64,000 nucleotides of DNA from Pyrus communis (lineage: Eukaryota > Streptophyta > Magnoliopsida > Rosales > Rosaceae). Below are positions 1-9,767 of this stretch, in pieces. The notes beneath the pieces were generated by a model, which saw only the letters and a list, made by a program, of their open reading frames with translations, searched no databases and was not told where the DNA came from. The DNA lies in assembly GCF_963583255.1 (NCBI RefSeq), contig NC_084808.1:13849201-13913200 (forward strand), written 5' to 3'. Both the position numbers and the translations under genes were made by a program. How positions within the stretch are numbered: the stretch's first letter is position 1; each line of letters begins with the position of its first letter.

Positions 1-1565
1 AAAGCTCCGGTGTTCTTCTCCGGGCACCCAGGTCTTCGGGCCATCTCCCACACCCACGGGCCTTAGGCCTGATTTGGGTCTTTGGCCCAATACCCTAACC
101 CTTTCTTTTTTTATTTTTAGTTTATTTCTTTTAAAAACCCAAAAGGCCTTAGGGCCTGTTAGCCCAAAACCCATCACCCTTTCTGTTGTGGGCCTTTGGG
201 CCGTATGGGTTCAAGCCCAACCTAACCCACCTAAAAACCTAAACCCAATTACCCAAAGCCCAAAACCCTAACCCAAAACCCAGTGACCCGTTGACCCATG
301 GACCCGTTGACCCGTTGACTCTGACATGTTGACTTTGACCCGTTGACCGTTGACTTTTTGGGTTTTCGTGCGGGACCCTCCTAGGCTAGTTTCGACGTTC
401 TAAACCCATTTCCGATGGCCGTTTTCTCAAATTCAATCGTTTGAGTAGAGTTTGACTGAAAGTACTCAATTATGTGTTTAGGTGCGATTTTTAGCGGTGA
501 TTCCGTTATTCCTATTTGGTACGGCTTGCACCTTCGGTGTACAGTGAGTGGACCCCTTCTAAAAATGCATGTTTTGATAGTAGAAATGCATACATGAAAA
601 GCATGATTTGATGATTATGTTTTATGAAACGTTTTACGAGATAACATGCTTACTGAGGCTAGTTTGAATTATTACTATTTTTCCTATAACCCATGTTCTT
701 ATAGAATATCTGATGGATGACGATATGATATTTAGAACATGTTTAGAACACTTCTTTATAGTATAGATGATGGATGACTTTATACTATGAAGTTGATTTT
801 CAATATATGTATGTTCACTGGTTTTGTACTTACCTAGTGGTCCTTTCCGCTACGGGACGTAGGGATAGATTTGGTCCGTCCCGGGCAACGGTTTGGTGTT
901 GGCATAGGGCCTGGAGTGTGTTTTCCTCTGACTGTCTGCTCAGAGACGGGGAGCCGGCAAGGGGCCTGAAGTGCATTTTCCTCTGACTGTCTGCTTAGAG
1001 ACAGGGAGCCGGCATGGGGCCTGAAGTGTTATATCGGACATTCACTAGTGATTACTATTTTATGCGATTTATGATTTGAGACATTGCACGACATGCTAGA
1101 TTTCGGAAAACCTATGTTTCTCATTATACTTGTGTTTTTATAAAACCTGGGGGTTAGTACGTTGATAACTGTTTTACTATTACTGTATATATAAACTTGG
1201 TCCACTCACCTTTGTTTTGCGCCCCCTTCAGGACCTAGGAACGAGGATTACGACTTGAGCTACAAGGCGTTCCCCTACCAGTGATTTGTGTCGTATTCGC
1301 TTCGCTTCACCATATATTGTAATAGCACTTCTTGACCTTAGTTCTGCTTGTACTCTGTATTAGATTTATGCTCTGGACATGCTGTGTGTTTACCTAATTT
1401 CAATATTTAGAAGTTGAACTTTTATTTGTGTTTTTAGCCTTTATTGCTTACTTTAGTGTATTTTCTTAGTTTTTGTTTAAATTAAATGGCTTTCGTCACC
1501 CTTTGGGTGTCGGCCAGCACGTGACCATCTCGATGTCCCTAGGACCTCGGGGTCGGGGCGTGTCA
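1..1565 (+). mobile_element. 3' part of a large LTR (probably Ty3/gypsy), truncated by window start
   Basis: The block ends in GGTCGGGGCGTGTCA at 1551-1565, the same kind of terminus as the solo LTR at 18891-21320 (GGTCGGGGTGTGTCA). Other shared landmarks in the same order are a GGGCC-rich stretch (1-280 against 19940-20020), a 'CCTAGGCTA(G/A)TTTCGAC' segment (~380 against ~20070), a 'CACCTTTGTTTT(G/T)CGCCCC' segment (~1207 against ~21003) and a 'GGCTT(T/C)(G/A)TCACC' segment near the end. I infer two diverged members of one LTR family. No protein-coding domain is visible. The assignment to Ty3/gypsy is from the LTR style and length, not from a pol gene. The left boundary is outside the window. 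Confidence 0.7.
908..1020. repeat. Tandem duplication of ~56 bp inside the LTR
   Basis: Two adjacent near-identical units, about 908-963 and 964-1020, each run from GGCCTG(G/A)AGTG through TTTTCCTCTGACTGTCTGCT to GGGAGCCGGCA. A third partial start (GGCCTGAAGTG) follows. The equivalent position of the solo LTR at 18891-21320 shows no such duplication that I can see. Confidence 0.75.
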
Positions 1566-1726
1566 TTAGGTCTGGTTCTTATTTCAATTTTTGCAGGATC
1601 CGCCCCGCCTCACCCCGTTGTATTTTCAAGCAGGTCTAGTCCGGTCCCTCCAATTTTGGGCCCAGCCCAGTCTGTGCCCACCCCTAGTTTAAACAACTCC
1701 ATCTCACAAATCCCGTTTCTTCATTC

Positions 1727-1735
1727 TATATAAAA
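1727..1735 (+). promoter_or_regulatory. TATA box of the first type-1 dirigent copy
   Basis: TATATAAAA lies about 110 bp upstream of the ATG at 1845. The same sequence at the same distance precedes the intact paralogue (8308-8316). About 45 bp upstream of the TATA box is still conserved between the two copies, and similarity then stops at roughly 1688/8270, which marks the left edge of the duplicated block. Confidence 0.7.
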
Positions 1736-1844
1736 GTAGAAGCCATTTCCCAAACTCAACAATCACAAAAGCACTTTCCCTTCTCCTTCAAAATCCTCAA
1801 AACCCCTTCAAACTACAATAAAAAAAACACTTCGACTCTTCAAC

Positions 1845-2582
1845 ATGTTTAACCACTCTTTTTTTTCCATTTTGGTCACATTGCTAATTGCCTCAGTGGT
1901 CAAGGCAGCGGTTGACCTAGTCCAAGCCGGTGGCCATGAGCCAATCCTTGAGATGTACATGCATGACATCTTGGGAGGCAGTAGCCCCACAGCTAGGCCC
2001 ATCACTGGTCTACTTGGCAACATCTACGGCGGCCAAGTGCCATTTGCCAGGCCCATTGGCTTCCTGCCGCCACAAGGCGGGGTAGCCATTCCCAATGCTA
2101 ATGGAGATATTCCAACCGTCAACGATGTTAATGAGATTCCACTTGGCACCGGCTTAGCTGGTACAACATTCTCTGGAAAACAAAGTGATTAGGCTCCTCA
2201 GACTCCATTAAGTCTAAACGGTTTGAGCCTGGGATTTGGAACCATCACTGTCATCGATGATATTTTGACGACATCACCTGAGCTGGGCTCGCAAACGATC
2301 GGAAAGGTCCAGGGCGTCTACGTGGCCAGCTCGGCTGACGGGTCGACGCAGATGATGGCATTCACAGCCATGATTGAAGGAGGTGAGTATGGGGACAGCT
2401 TGAACTTCTATGGGATATTCAAAATTGGGAGCCCCATGTCACACTTGTTTGTGACTAGAGGGACTGGGAAGTTCAAGACTGCAAGTGGGTTTGCTGAAGT
2501 CAGGTCCTTCATACCTCCTGGCCAACATGTAACTGATGCGGCTGAGACTTTGCTCAGGATCATCGTTCATCTGAGTTACTGA
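1845..2582 (+). pseudogene. Dirigent protein, type 1, first copy, broken by one in-frame stop
   Basis: This is colinear over its full 738 bp with the intact dirigent gene at 8423-9160. It has a signal peptide, then the dirigent hallmark stretch (MYMHDILGGSSPTARPITG), the IPNANG linker, the VIDDILTTSPELGSQ strand and the EGGEYGD and GTGKF motifs. The only gene-breaking change is a TAG at 2190-2192, where the paralogue has CAA (Gln, in the KQSGQVP context). The reading frame is preserved on both sides, so there is no frameshift. The stop falls before the main beta-barrel portion, so a product ending there would be 115 residues and lack most of the fold. Smaller changes such as GDI for GAI and VRSF for VRSL suggest relaxed constraint. 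Dirigent proteins steer stereoselective coupling of monolignol radicals in the apoplast; this copy probably cannot. Sequencing error or an allele-specific stop remains possible. Confidence 0.88.
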
Positions 2583-3454
2583 GAATTTGATGGTGTGGAG
2601 ATTTTAACTACAAAGTTTGATTTGATTTTATTTGATTTTACTGTTGGTTAATGCTCAAGTTTTTCAAAATTGAATTTGTATTTCAATTTTAGTTTTGTTA
2701 TTCATATATACAAGAACAAAATTCCCGTCTTTCATTTGGTCAGTTTCTTCGAATTATCGAAAACTATTGCAGTTGTGTTTCTGTGTTTTGGATCTTTAAG
2801 TCCAAGCTCATCTGTGGAAAAAGAACTATGACAAAGGCCGTGTTATATGTATACAGAAATGAACAAACTAAAAATTACTGGAAAGTCAAGGCTTTTTCGA
2901 TATTGTATTTACACCAAACTGTGCCTTCTTACAAATCAAGCTTGAATGAATTGCTCCATTTTCTTGCAATCCAAGAAACTCCTATGAAGAAAATAGAAAG
3001 ACAATTGAAACGAATCCAAGTGCACGAACCAAACGCGACAATTGAGAAAATGAAGAGAACCCTGATAGGATCGATGGGAAGAGAGCCTTGGAAGCGAAAG
3101 CAGGCATTGAGATTTCAAAGAGAAGAGAGGTTGTTGAACTTAGGTAGGGACCAAATGTACGAGGAGCAAGATTTAAGGAGCCCCCAACAGCCAGAGGTAT
3201 TAAGAAACACATAGCACTTGAAAGTTTTTGCCTGAGAATGACAGACAACTTTCATCGCTTTTAACTCATAGAAAGGCGAAAGCTGACTTAACATGTTGGT
3301 TGACAATCCAATCCAAGGTGAGTAAAACCCATATATCTAGTAAAAATTCGAAGCAAGCAATGCTATTCCTAGTGTTGTGTTCTGTACAAGGATAAGAATA
3401 TATGTGCCTTGGTGGAGAGTGAATGCTTTTTACTGAGCATATATAAGACTTGTT

Positions 3455-4160
3455 TCGTTCCTATAACATCAAGTTCATTTTACAAACCAATTTGAAAGAT
3501 GACCATGGAAAACAAAATTAGGCTTGGACCTTGGACTTTGTTCAGTTGTGATAAGATGGGCCTCAGACTTTAATTAAATATTAAATTCAATAATTAATTT
3601 ATTAAACTAATTTTGGATTTAGTTTAATCTTTTTTATTTTCAACATACTCATCCTTTCGGATGAAGTCTGAAAATGTCTAAAAAGGTATGAGGAAAAGAC
3701 GAAGCCACACACACCTTTTATTGAACAGTCGCCTACCAAATTCATACATGTTGCAAACAGGTATATTTTTACTATATATACATGCATTTGCATATCAATC
3801 AAACACACATAAATCATTCTTCCTACGAATTATACCAAATTCTATCTGTCTGAGAGAACCAGAATGACATTCGCCAGAAGTCAAGTCTTTTGGTGCTGGG
3901 ATCTTGACTTAGATCGTTGAATCCTGGTGAAACTTATGTCAATCAAACTACAAGCACAAAGTAGGGACAAAATTTTGTTTCAAAGATATTACAGCACACA
4001 AGCCTCGATCATTACTTTATCTATTTAATATTAGTTCATTTATTTATACTTTGTCAATATACTTAGTTGCCATTTATTTGTTTATAAGCATATTCAATTT
4101 TATTTCTTCATACATACACATATATTTGTCATTGATTGTTGATATTGTCCAACACTACAT
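3455..4160. mobile_element. ~700-bp insertion present only in block A (LTR-like, unclassified)
   Basis: Block B reads straight through from '...AAACTTGTTTCCTTCC' (~11200) to 'TTCAGTGGCTTAGGCTTAGC' (~11208). Block A has about 700 extra bases between the equivalent points. The inserted DNA contains no ORF worth naming. Read on the minus strand it has a GTATATATAGT TATA-like site (~3770) and ends near CAACACTACA, which resembles LTR ends. I could not fix the target-site duplication, so the class is open. Confidence 0.5.
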
Positions 4161-4364
4161 TGGCTTAGTCTTAGCATTGGAATTAACTGGGGCTGGACGT
4201 AGTTGTCCAACTTGATTGTGTTTTATTTGGAAAGCATGATTAACGCACGTGCTTATAAAGAACTGGACTATTCCTCATATTCTTAATGGTTTTACGATTC
4301 AAAATACACTTCCTGTCATTCCATGTGTGCTTAGAATATTACATTGTTATGTCGGGGTTTAGGC

Positions 4365-4612
4365 CAAGTGGCGAAGGACGGTGGGTACTAGGTTAGGAAT
4401 AGGATAGGTCAATTGCTTGCTTACTCTAATGTAACCGGAAAAAAAAAAAATCACTGAATATTTTTATTTGTTTTCAAGATACATCTATGACATCATATTC
4501 ATTCGATATCTAAGTTATTGGAGCCCAAATAGTGAAAGATGGTGAGTAATATATTAGAATTAAAGATAGGCCAAATAATTGATTCCTTGAATGTAACAAA
4601 GAAAAAAAAAAC
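4365..4612 (+). repeat. Two copies of a dispersed ~85-bp module with A-rich tail
   Basis: The module core is '(A)GCCCAAGTGG(C/T)GAAGGACGGTGGGTA', then 'TTAGGAT(T)GGGATAGGTCAATTG', then 'CTCTAATGTAACC(G)GAAAAA' with an A-run. Copies here are at ~4365-4451 and a more diverged one at ~4520-4612. Four more are in block B (~11405-11495, ~11575-11660, ~12010-12100, ~12185-12250). The size, the A-rich tail and a box-A-like 'TAGCCCAAGTGG' suggest a SINE-like origin; no clear box B is visible. Confidence 0.55.
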
Positions 4613-5035
4613 CTCAATATTTCTTTTCTGCAAGCCAAAAAAACCCAAAATTTCAGCACACAGGTTTTGCCAAATATAGCCAAAAAGGTTGTTGTGAGCC
4701 AGAGTTCGAAAAAATAGATTTTCTTTGAAACCAAAACGAGAAAAATATCCATTGTTACAGCTTACAAGTCTAAAAAGCAGTTCTAACGAACGAGAAAATT
4801 CATGGCACAAAAGATTGGAGATTACTGTCATCTGCAACGATGATCAGTTCATTTGAGTACAGATAAATGTTATGAGGAACCAATGATACAACAAACCCAC
4901 TTCTCTTTGTGGTCGGTGACCACAACTAATTCACCTTTAAGAAAAATTCAAATTATTCGTACAAATAAAATAATCCAACAGCTTCACCTCCCGAGTTTCG
5001 AGCAGTCTCAACTACTTCATGGTGACATCCTCCTC

Positions 5036-5043
5036 TATATCAA
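5036..5043 (+). promoter_or_regulatory. TATA-like element of type-2 dirigent gene, copy A
   Basis: TATATCAA sits 86 bp upstream of the chosen ATG at 5129. The same octamer precedes the copy at 12712 (12619-12626). Its position supports the downstream ATG rather than the upstream in-frame one at 4853, which lies on the far side of this element. Confidence 0.5.
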
Positions 5044-5128
5044 GACCAACACTTGCTGCCAACCATCGTACTCCCGCACGAAAACTTCAGCATTCGATTC
5101 TAAATACAGCAGATACCAAAGTTTCAGA

Positions 5129-5887
5129 ATGTTCAAGCAGACATTTTCGTCTATTTTCACTGTACTGCTGATTGCAAATATGCAGATAGCAATACTAGTT
5201 GTGGCTGCAGTTGAACCTGCAGCTGTGGGCAGCGAACCAGTTCTGGAAATATACATGCATGACATCCTTGGAGGGAGTAGCCCTACGGCTAGGCCAATCA
5301 CTGGCTTGCTAGGCAATATATACAGCAGTGAAGTGCCCTTTGCAAAGCCGATAGGGTTCCTTCCTCCAGATGGTGCTGTGGCTATTCCTAATGCCAACGG
5401 TGCCATTCCAACTGTGAATGGAGCCAATGGTCTCCCACTAGGAACCGGCTTATCTGGTACATCCTTCGCCGGAAATCCTAATGGTGAAAAGAATGGCAAT
5501 ACAGCTACCCAACTGGCACCAGACGGGTTGGGACTAGGCTTTGGGACAGTCACCGTTATTGATGACATACTGACCTCTAGTCCCGAATTGGGTTCACAGA
5601 CAATTGGGAAAGCTCAAGGAGTCTATGTGGCAAGCTCTGCGGATGGATCAAGTCAGCTGATGGCATTTACGGCTATGATGGAAGGAGGGGAGTACAATGA
5701 TAACCTCAACTTCTTCGGAGTGTACAAGATTGGGAGTAGCAAGTCACAACTGTCAGTGACTGGCGGGACGGGCAAGTTCAAGAATGCCAATGGAATTGCA
5801 GAGTTGAAACCACTGATTCCTCCAGGTCAACGAGCAACAGATGGTGCAGAAACATTGCTAAGGATTACCGTTCACTTGAAGTACTGA
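5129..5887 (+). CDS. Dirigent protein, type 2, copy A (extended DIR class, ESB1/DIR24-25-like)
   Basis: The product is 252 residues. An N-terminal hydrophobic signal peptide (about residues 1-28, FSSIFTVLLIANM...) predicts secretion to the apoplast. The dirigent domain follows: VLEIYMHDILGGSSPTARPI near residues 40-60, an IPNANGAIPTVNGANG glycine/asparagine linker, VIDDILTSSPELGSQ, GVYVASSADGSSQ, MEGGEYNDNLNFFG, and a C-terminal GTGKFKNANG. Ordinary dirigent proteins have about 180 residues; the extra segment before the barrel is typical of the extended subfamily that includes Arabidopsis DIR10/ESB1, DIR16, 18, 24 and 25. Family role: directing radical coupling of coniferyl-type alcohols into lignans or lignin, for ESB1 at the Casparian strip; the substrate of this protein is unknown. 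The frame is open upstream to 4853. I reject that start because it precedes the TATA-like site and would bury the signal peptide. There is no intron. Confidence 0.93.
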   Translation: MFKQTFSSIFTVLLIANMQIAILVVAAVEPAAVGSEPVLEIYMHDILGGSSPTARPITGLLGNIYSSEVPFAKPIGFLPPDGAVAIPNANGAIPTVNGANGLPLGTGLSGTSFAGNPNGEKNGNTATQLAPDGLGLGFGTVTVIDDILTSSPELGSQTIGKAQGVYVASSADGSSQLMAFTAMMEGGEYNDNLNFFGVYKIGSSKSQLSVTGGTGKFKNANGIAELKPLIPPGQRATDGAETLLRITVHLKY

Positions 5888-8270
5888 GGATGTCTGGTCC
5901 GTTGTGCGGATTTGAATGTGATATATAGTGTCTGTGATTGTATTAGCTACAGTTGTATGTGGAGTATCTCTAAATTGTAATCTAGTCTTTAACTGTTGTT
6001 CTCAAGTATGGCAATGCAGCAATGCCTAATGAAAGGAATCTATTTCAAGTGATCATCCTACCGCTGAAGGCAAGGAACAAACTCAAACAGAGAAGGTCGT
6101 CGACACTTTGTAGATCATTAAGTCGGGCTTGGATATTCTAGTATTCTACCGATGAGTTTAACAATGACAGGAACCAAATTTACTCAGTATCAATCTCAAC
6201 AGCAGTAATATGTTGTGTTACGCTGTCCTTCGTGCAGGGCTTCCTGATTGTGATATGTTCTATCGTCATGGTGACTTTTTCAACTGGAATAGATTCAGAA
6301 TCATGTCGGATTAATACTTTCTCTCCGTGTGTTGCAAGCATAAAGTATACTAACCTTGTGTGGTTGCCAAGAAAATGGCAGAGAAAGTATTAAAGAGAGC
6401 AAAATTTGAAATATTCAACATTGTTTCTTACTGGCTGCTAAAACTTAAAAGTGACCAAGATTTTCAATCCTGTTATTTAGCAGAAAACTAAACCTACTTC
6501 TCATGCCATCTAGTTTTGCAAAGATCAAGTTTGAGGGGATGCCGATATCCCTTACAAGTACGGCTTTTTCCACCTAACATTTTCCTTGGGGTGCATGTGT
6601 TTTGCAATGTTGTTCAGCAGATGGAACCTCAATTACTCAGCTAAGAAGTAAGGAATCATCTATCATTCACAGATGATTTTATTTGGGAAATCTCCGTTTT
6701 GTATGATTTCGATATATTTAATTAACACTCTGGAAAAACATTCATGTGGAGCATTGATGTCGGATGGACTAGTACATGAGTAAAAATCATCAAAGAATGG
6801 TTTGAAGCTTCAGTATTCTGTAAGGAACTCCGCATATACGATTTCTTAGTTAGATTGCTTCTGTACATGTAAATCGGTTTATTTTTGTGCATACCATTAT
6901 CTTTCTTGGTTTTTCTTTTAAATTTTATGCAGTATGGACGTTGATTTCGCCGGCGGTGAGGCAGTCGAAAGTGATGGATCGTGAAGAGGCTGTGCAGGAG
7001 ATTGATAACTCAGATGTGCCATGATTGATTGATTATGTAATCTCCATTTGTTACATGGCCATTATTCTTTCTGTATCAATTATTCTTCAAACAAGTCACC
7101 AAATATACAGAGACGAATAAGCCATTAGTTTCCTTTATTTTTCGGGAAAACCCGAGAGTCAATAACACTCCAGCAATGCTATAACGGCTGTCAATTCCGA
7201 TAGAAAAAAATTGTACTCCTTGAAACTGCTGTTGTATAACGGAAGTCCTTTATGAATTAGTATTTATTTGCATCAATAGCCATTATAAATAGATTCAACC
7301 AAAAAATAGGCTCAGGTACATGATACTATCATTACCGCCTGAGCAATTAGACATCCAACCCGTAATCGCAACGACCCAATTGCAAAACCAGAGCTCTACC
7401 AACTGAGCTCTTTATAAATAGAGAAGTGATAGGTTGGAGACGGTTGTCCTGAATGCGGATGGCACCCGGTATGAGTATATGGAGCTGAGGAAGGATTAAT
7501 GTCTGCCCAGAAGAAAGTGGAAATTCATTATTCATCTTTGTTGTATTTAGACTACAATGTGTTTGGCATATTGTGAAAAGCAAGTTACAAAATTATACAT
7601 TTCTTATAAGATTATAAATTAATCAGTTATGCCAAATTTGTACTAACATGAAAACAATTGCATGTCACGTATTTGCAATTTTTCAATGGGCATGCCATCC
7701 ATTTATTCAAGGACATACTGTTCATGTCGATAAATATTTTTGTTATTTACTGGTACAAAGGACGGCCTGAGTCCAAAAGAACAACAAACAAATAAAAGAT
7801 AATAGCCCTATCAAGAGGCCGACCCTTCATGTCATCCTCGATAAGTTTTTTATGACATTAGTATAGCTAACATTTCATTATCAAAATGTTTCATCATGTT
7901 ACCCAATATTATCAACACAATCAATATCAACATTAATATTATTGTTCCAAAATCCATCCTTTGGTGCCTTAAAAGGAGAAGTTTTTTTTTTGCACGAGCA
8001 ACATGCACATAGATTTTTTATGGTGCCTTAAAAGGGTACGTCAAATGGCCATAAAATTAATATAACATATCCAAGTCAAAAGAAATTTGTTATAAGAAGT
8101 CAAATTTTATTTCAATAGTCTATGACAATTGGTTTGGTTGTACCCAATGCACAGTGGACACATCTCCCACTGCTATCCTATCAACCACTAATTGCATAAT
8201 TTGCGTATAATTTTTAGCTTAAATAAAAGACCTAATTTCTGTCTAAAAGTCCTACAACAAGATGCACATT
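5888..8270. other. Spacer between the two dirigent blocks
   Basis: Block A similarity continues past the stop codon to about 6100, matching 13471-13680. Beyond that I see no gene. 6100-7300 and 7420-8270 are AT-rich with only short random ORFs. The one recognisable object is the plastid trnA fragment at 7309-7411. Confidence 0.6.
7309..7411 (-). pseudogene. Nuclear plastid DNA fragment: 5' exon of trnA-UGC plus start of its group II intron
   Basis: Read on the minus strand, 7411-7380 gives GAGCTCAGTTGGTAGAGCTC followed by a TTGCAA anticodon-loop segment. It continues directly into the start of the intron (GGGTCGTTGCGATTACGGG, then GGATGTCTAATTG and an ATGATAGTATCATGTACCTG stretch). That exon-intron arrangement is the one known from chloroplast trnA-UGC in the rRNA operon. 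The acceptor stem start is lost, the anticodon stem is mutated and the 3' exon is absent, so it is not a working tRNA. This is a NUPT of about 100 bp, and several substitutions show it is not recent. Confidence 0.82.
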
Positions 8271-8307
8271 TAAACGACTCCATCTCACTAATCCCATTTC
8301 TCCATTC

Positions 8308-8316
8308 TATATAAAA
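8308..8316 (+). promoter_or_regulatory. TATA box of type-1 dirigent gene, copy B
   Basis: TATATAAAA lies 107 bp upstream of the ATG at 8423, as in copy A. Confidence 0.7.
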
Positions 8317-8422
8317 GCAGAAGCCATTTCCCAGACTCAACACTCACAAAAGCGCTTTCCCTTCTTCAAAATCCTCCAAACCCCATCAAAATACAAGAAA
8401 AAAACACTTCCAACTCTTCAAC

Positions 8423-9160
8423 ATGTTCAACCAATCACTTCTTTCGATTTTGATCACATTACTAATTGCCTCACTGGTCAAGGCAGCAGTTGACCCAGTC
8501 CAAGCCAGTGGCCATGAGCCAATCCTTGAGATGTACATGCATGACATCTTGGGAGGCAGCAGCCCCACAGCTAGGCCCATCACCGGTCTACTTGGCAACA
8601 TCTACGGCGGCCAAGTGCCCTTTGCCAAGCCTATAGGCTTCCTGCCGCCACAAGGCGGGGTAGCCATTCCCAATGCTAATGGAGCCATTCCAACTGTCAA
8701 CGGCATTAATGGGATTCCACTTGACACCGGCTTAGCTGGTACAACATTCTCTGGAAAACAAAGTGGTCAAGTTCCTCAGACTCCATTGAGTGCAGACGGT
8801 TTGAGCCTGGGATTTGGAACTATCACTGTCATCGATGATATTTTGACGACATCACCTGAGCTGGGATCGCAAACGATTGGAAAGGCCCAGGGCGTCTACG
8901 TGGCCAGCTCAGTTGACGGGTCGACGCAGATGATGGCGTTCACAGCCATGATTGAAGGAGGTGAGTATGGGGACACCTTGAACTTTTATGGGATATTCAA
9001 AATTGGGATCTCCATGTCACACTTGTCTGTGACTGGAGGGACTGGCAAGTTCAGGAGTGCAAGTGGGTTTGCTGAGGTCAGGTCCCTCATACCTCCTGGC
9101 CAACATGTCATTGATGGGGCTGAGACTTTGCTCAGGATCATCGTCCATTTGAGTTACTGA
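8423..9160 (+). CDS. Dirigent protein, type 1, intact copy (extended DIR class)
   Basis: The product is 245 residues with no intron. Residues 1-21 (LLSILITLLIASLVKA core) form a cleavable secretion signal. The dirigent domain starts with ILEMYMHDILGGSSPTARP (about residues 35-53), followed by PFAKPIGFLPP, the IPNANGAIPTVNGING linker, VIDDILTTSPELGSQ, GVYVASSVDGSTQ, EGGEYGDTLNFYG and a C-terminal GTGKFRSASGF stretch. It shares the layout of the type-2 genes but differs in the linker after FSGKQ (shorter, no NGNTATQ stretch). The ATG is 107 bp after a TATA box and is the first in-frame Met. The likely role is control of monolignol radical coupling in the cell wall; substrate and stereochemistry cannot be read from sequence. 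It is the only intact type-1 gene in the window. Confidence 0.94.
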   Translation: MFNQSLLSILITLLIASLVKAAVDPVQASGHEPILEMYMHDILGGSSPTARPITGLLGNIYGGQVPFAKPIGFLPPQGGVAIPNANGAIPTVNGINGIPLDTGLAGTTFSGKQSGQVPQTPLSADGLSLGFGTITVIDDILTTSPELGSQTIGKAQGVYVASSVDGSTQMMAFTAMIEGGEYGDTLNFYGIFKIGISMSHLSVTGGTGKFRSASGFAEVRSLIPPGQHVIDGAETLLRIIVHLSY

Positions 9161-9403
9161 GAATTTGATGTTGTGTAGATTTACTTCAAAGTTTGATTTG
9201 ATTTGATTTTACCGCTGGTTAATGCTGAAGTTTTTCAAATTTGAATTTGAATTTGTATTTCAATTCTAACTTTGTTATTCATATATAAAAGCACAAATTA
9301 GTCAGTTTCTTCGAATTATCGAAAACTATTGCAGTTGTGTTTTGGATCTTTAAGTCCAAGCTCATCAGTGGAACAAGAACAATGACAAAGGCCGTGTAAG
9401 TAT

Positions 9404-9767
9404 CAATGTGTTAAAAGCGTCAGGTGTGGACTAGGCGTACGAGGGATAGCCCAGCCTAAGCGTGAAGCGAAGCCTCACGGGACCTAAATTTTTTAATATA
9501 TACACTGAGCGTACACATATATTATATTAAAAAAGAAGAAGATTACTAATCAATAATCACTCTGAGCAAGAGGTATGAGGCAGTTAAAACTCTACCCAAA
9601 ATTTGGGTTTGGGAGTAAAAAAAGAAAAAAAAATAAAAAATAAAAAATATCCCCTGAGGTGCGCCTACGCGGCTTCAGCGGCGCCTTCTGCCCACTCCCT
9701 CAAAACAGAGATGGCAACCTTCACACCCAGCCTCAGAGGACGTCTAGGCGAGCCTTTTAAAACATTG
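9404..9767. mobile_element. hAT-type MITE with 8-bp TSD GTAAGTAT
   Basis: The 364-bp element is flanked by direct repeats GTAAGTAT at 9396-9403 and 9768-9775. Its ends are inverted: the left reads CAATGTGTTAAAAGCG and the right, reversed, reads CAATGTTTTAAAAGGC. Subterminal GCCTAGGC-like motifs and an interior A-rich stretch are typical of hAT MITEs. Block A has the unoccupied site (around 2843-2855), so insertion followed the block duplication. There is no transposase. Confidence 0.88.

Larger units (their letters stand above)
2583..4840. other. Intergenic DNA of block A (between type-1 and type-2 dirigent genes)
   Basis: Most of this matches the intergenic DNA of block B in order: 2760-2900 with 9310-9390 plus 9776-9800, 2980-3450 with 10725-11190, and 4160-4850 with 11210-11900. 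About 3455-4160 has no counterpart in block B and looks like an insertion. Short ORF-like stretches around 2985-3250 are discussed in the findings. Two copies of an ~85-bp A-rich-tailed module lie at ~4365-4451 and ~4520-4612. Confidence 0.7.

Noticed and set aside
95..280. Telomere-like CCCTAACCC motifs
   Set aside because: Only a few isolated units inside a GGGCC-rich LTR; no array.
4499..4837. 112-codon minus-strand ORF
   Set aside because: Lies in the repeated spacer module; not conserved as a frame in block B.
4853..5128. In-frame upstream extension of the type-2 dirigent gene
   Set aside because: It would cross the TATA-like site and put 92 residues ahead of a good signal peptide; the copy at 12712 has no such open extension.
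5035..5568. 177-codon antisense ORF opposite the dirigent gene (also 12684-13151)
   Set aside because: Codon-bias shadow of the real gene on the other strand; no domain of its own.
7380..7411. tRNA gene on the minus strand
   Set aside because: Only the 5' half is present and it runs into a group II intron, so it is a plastid fragment.
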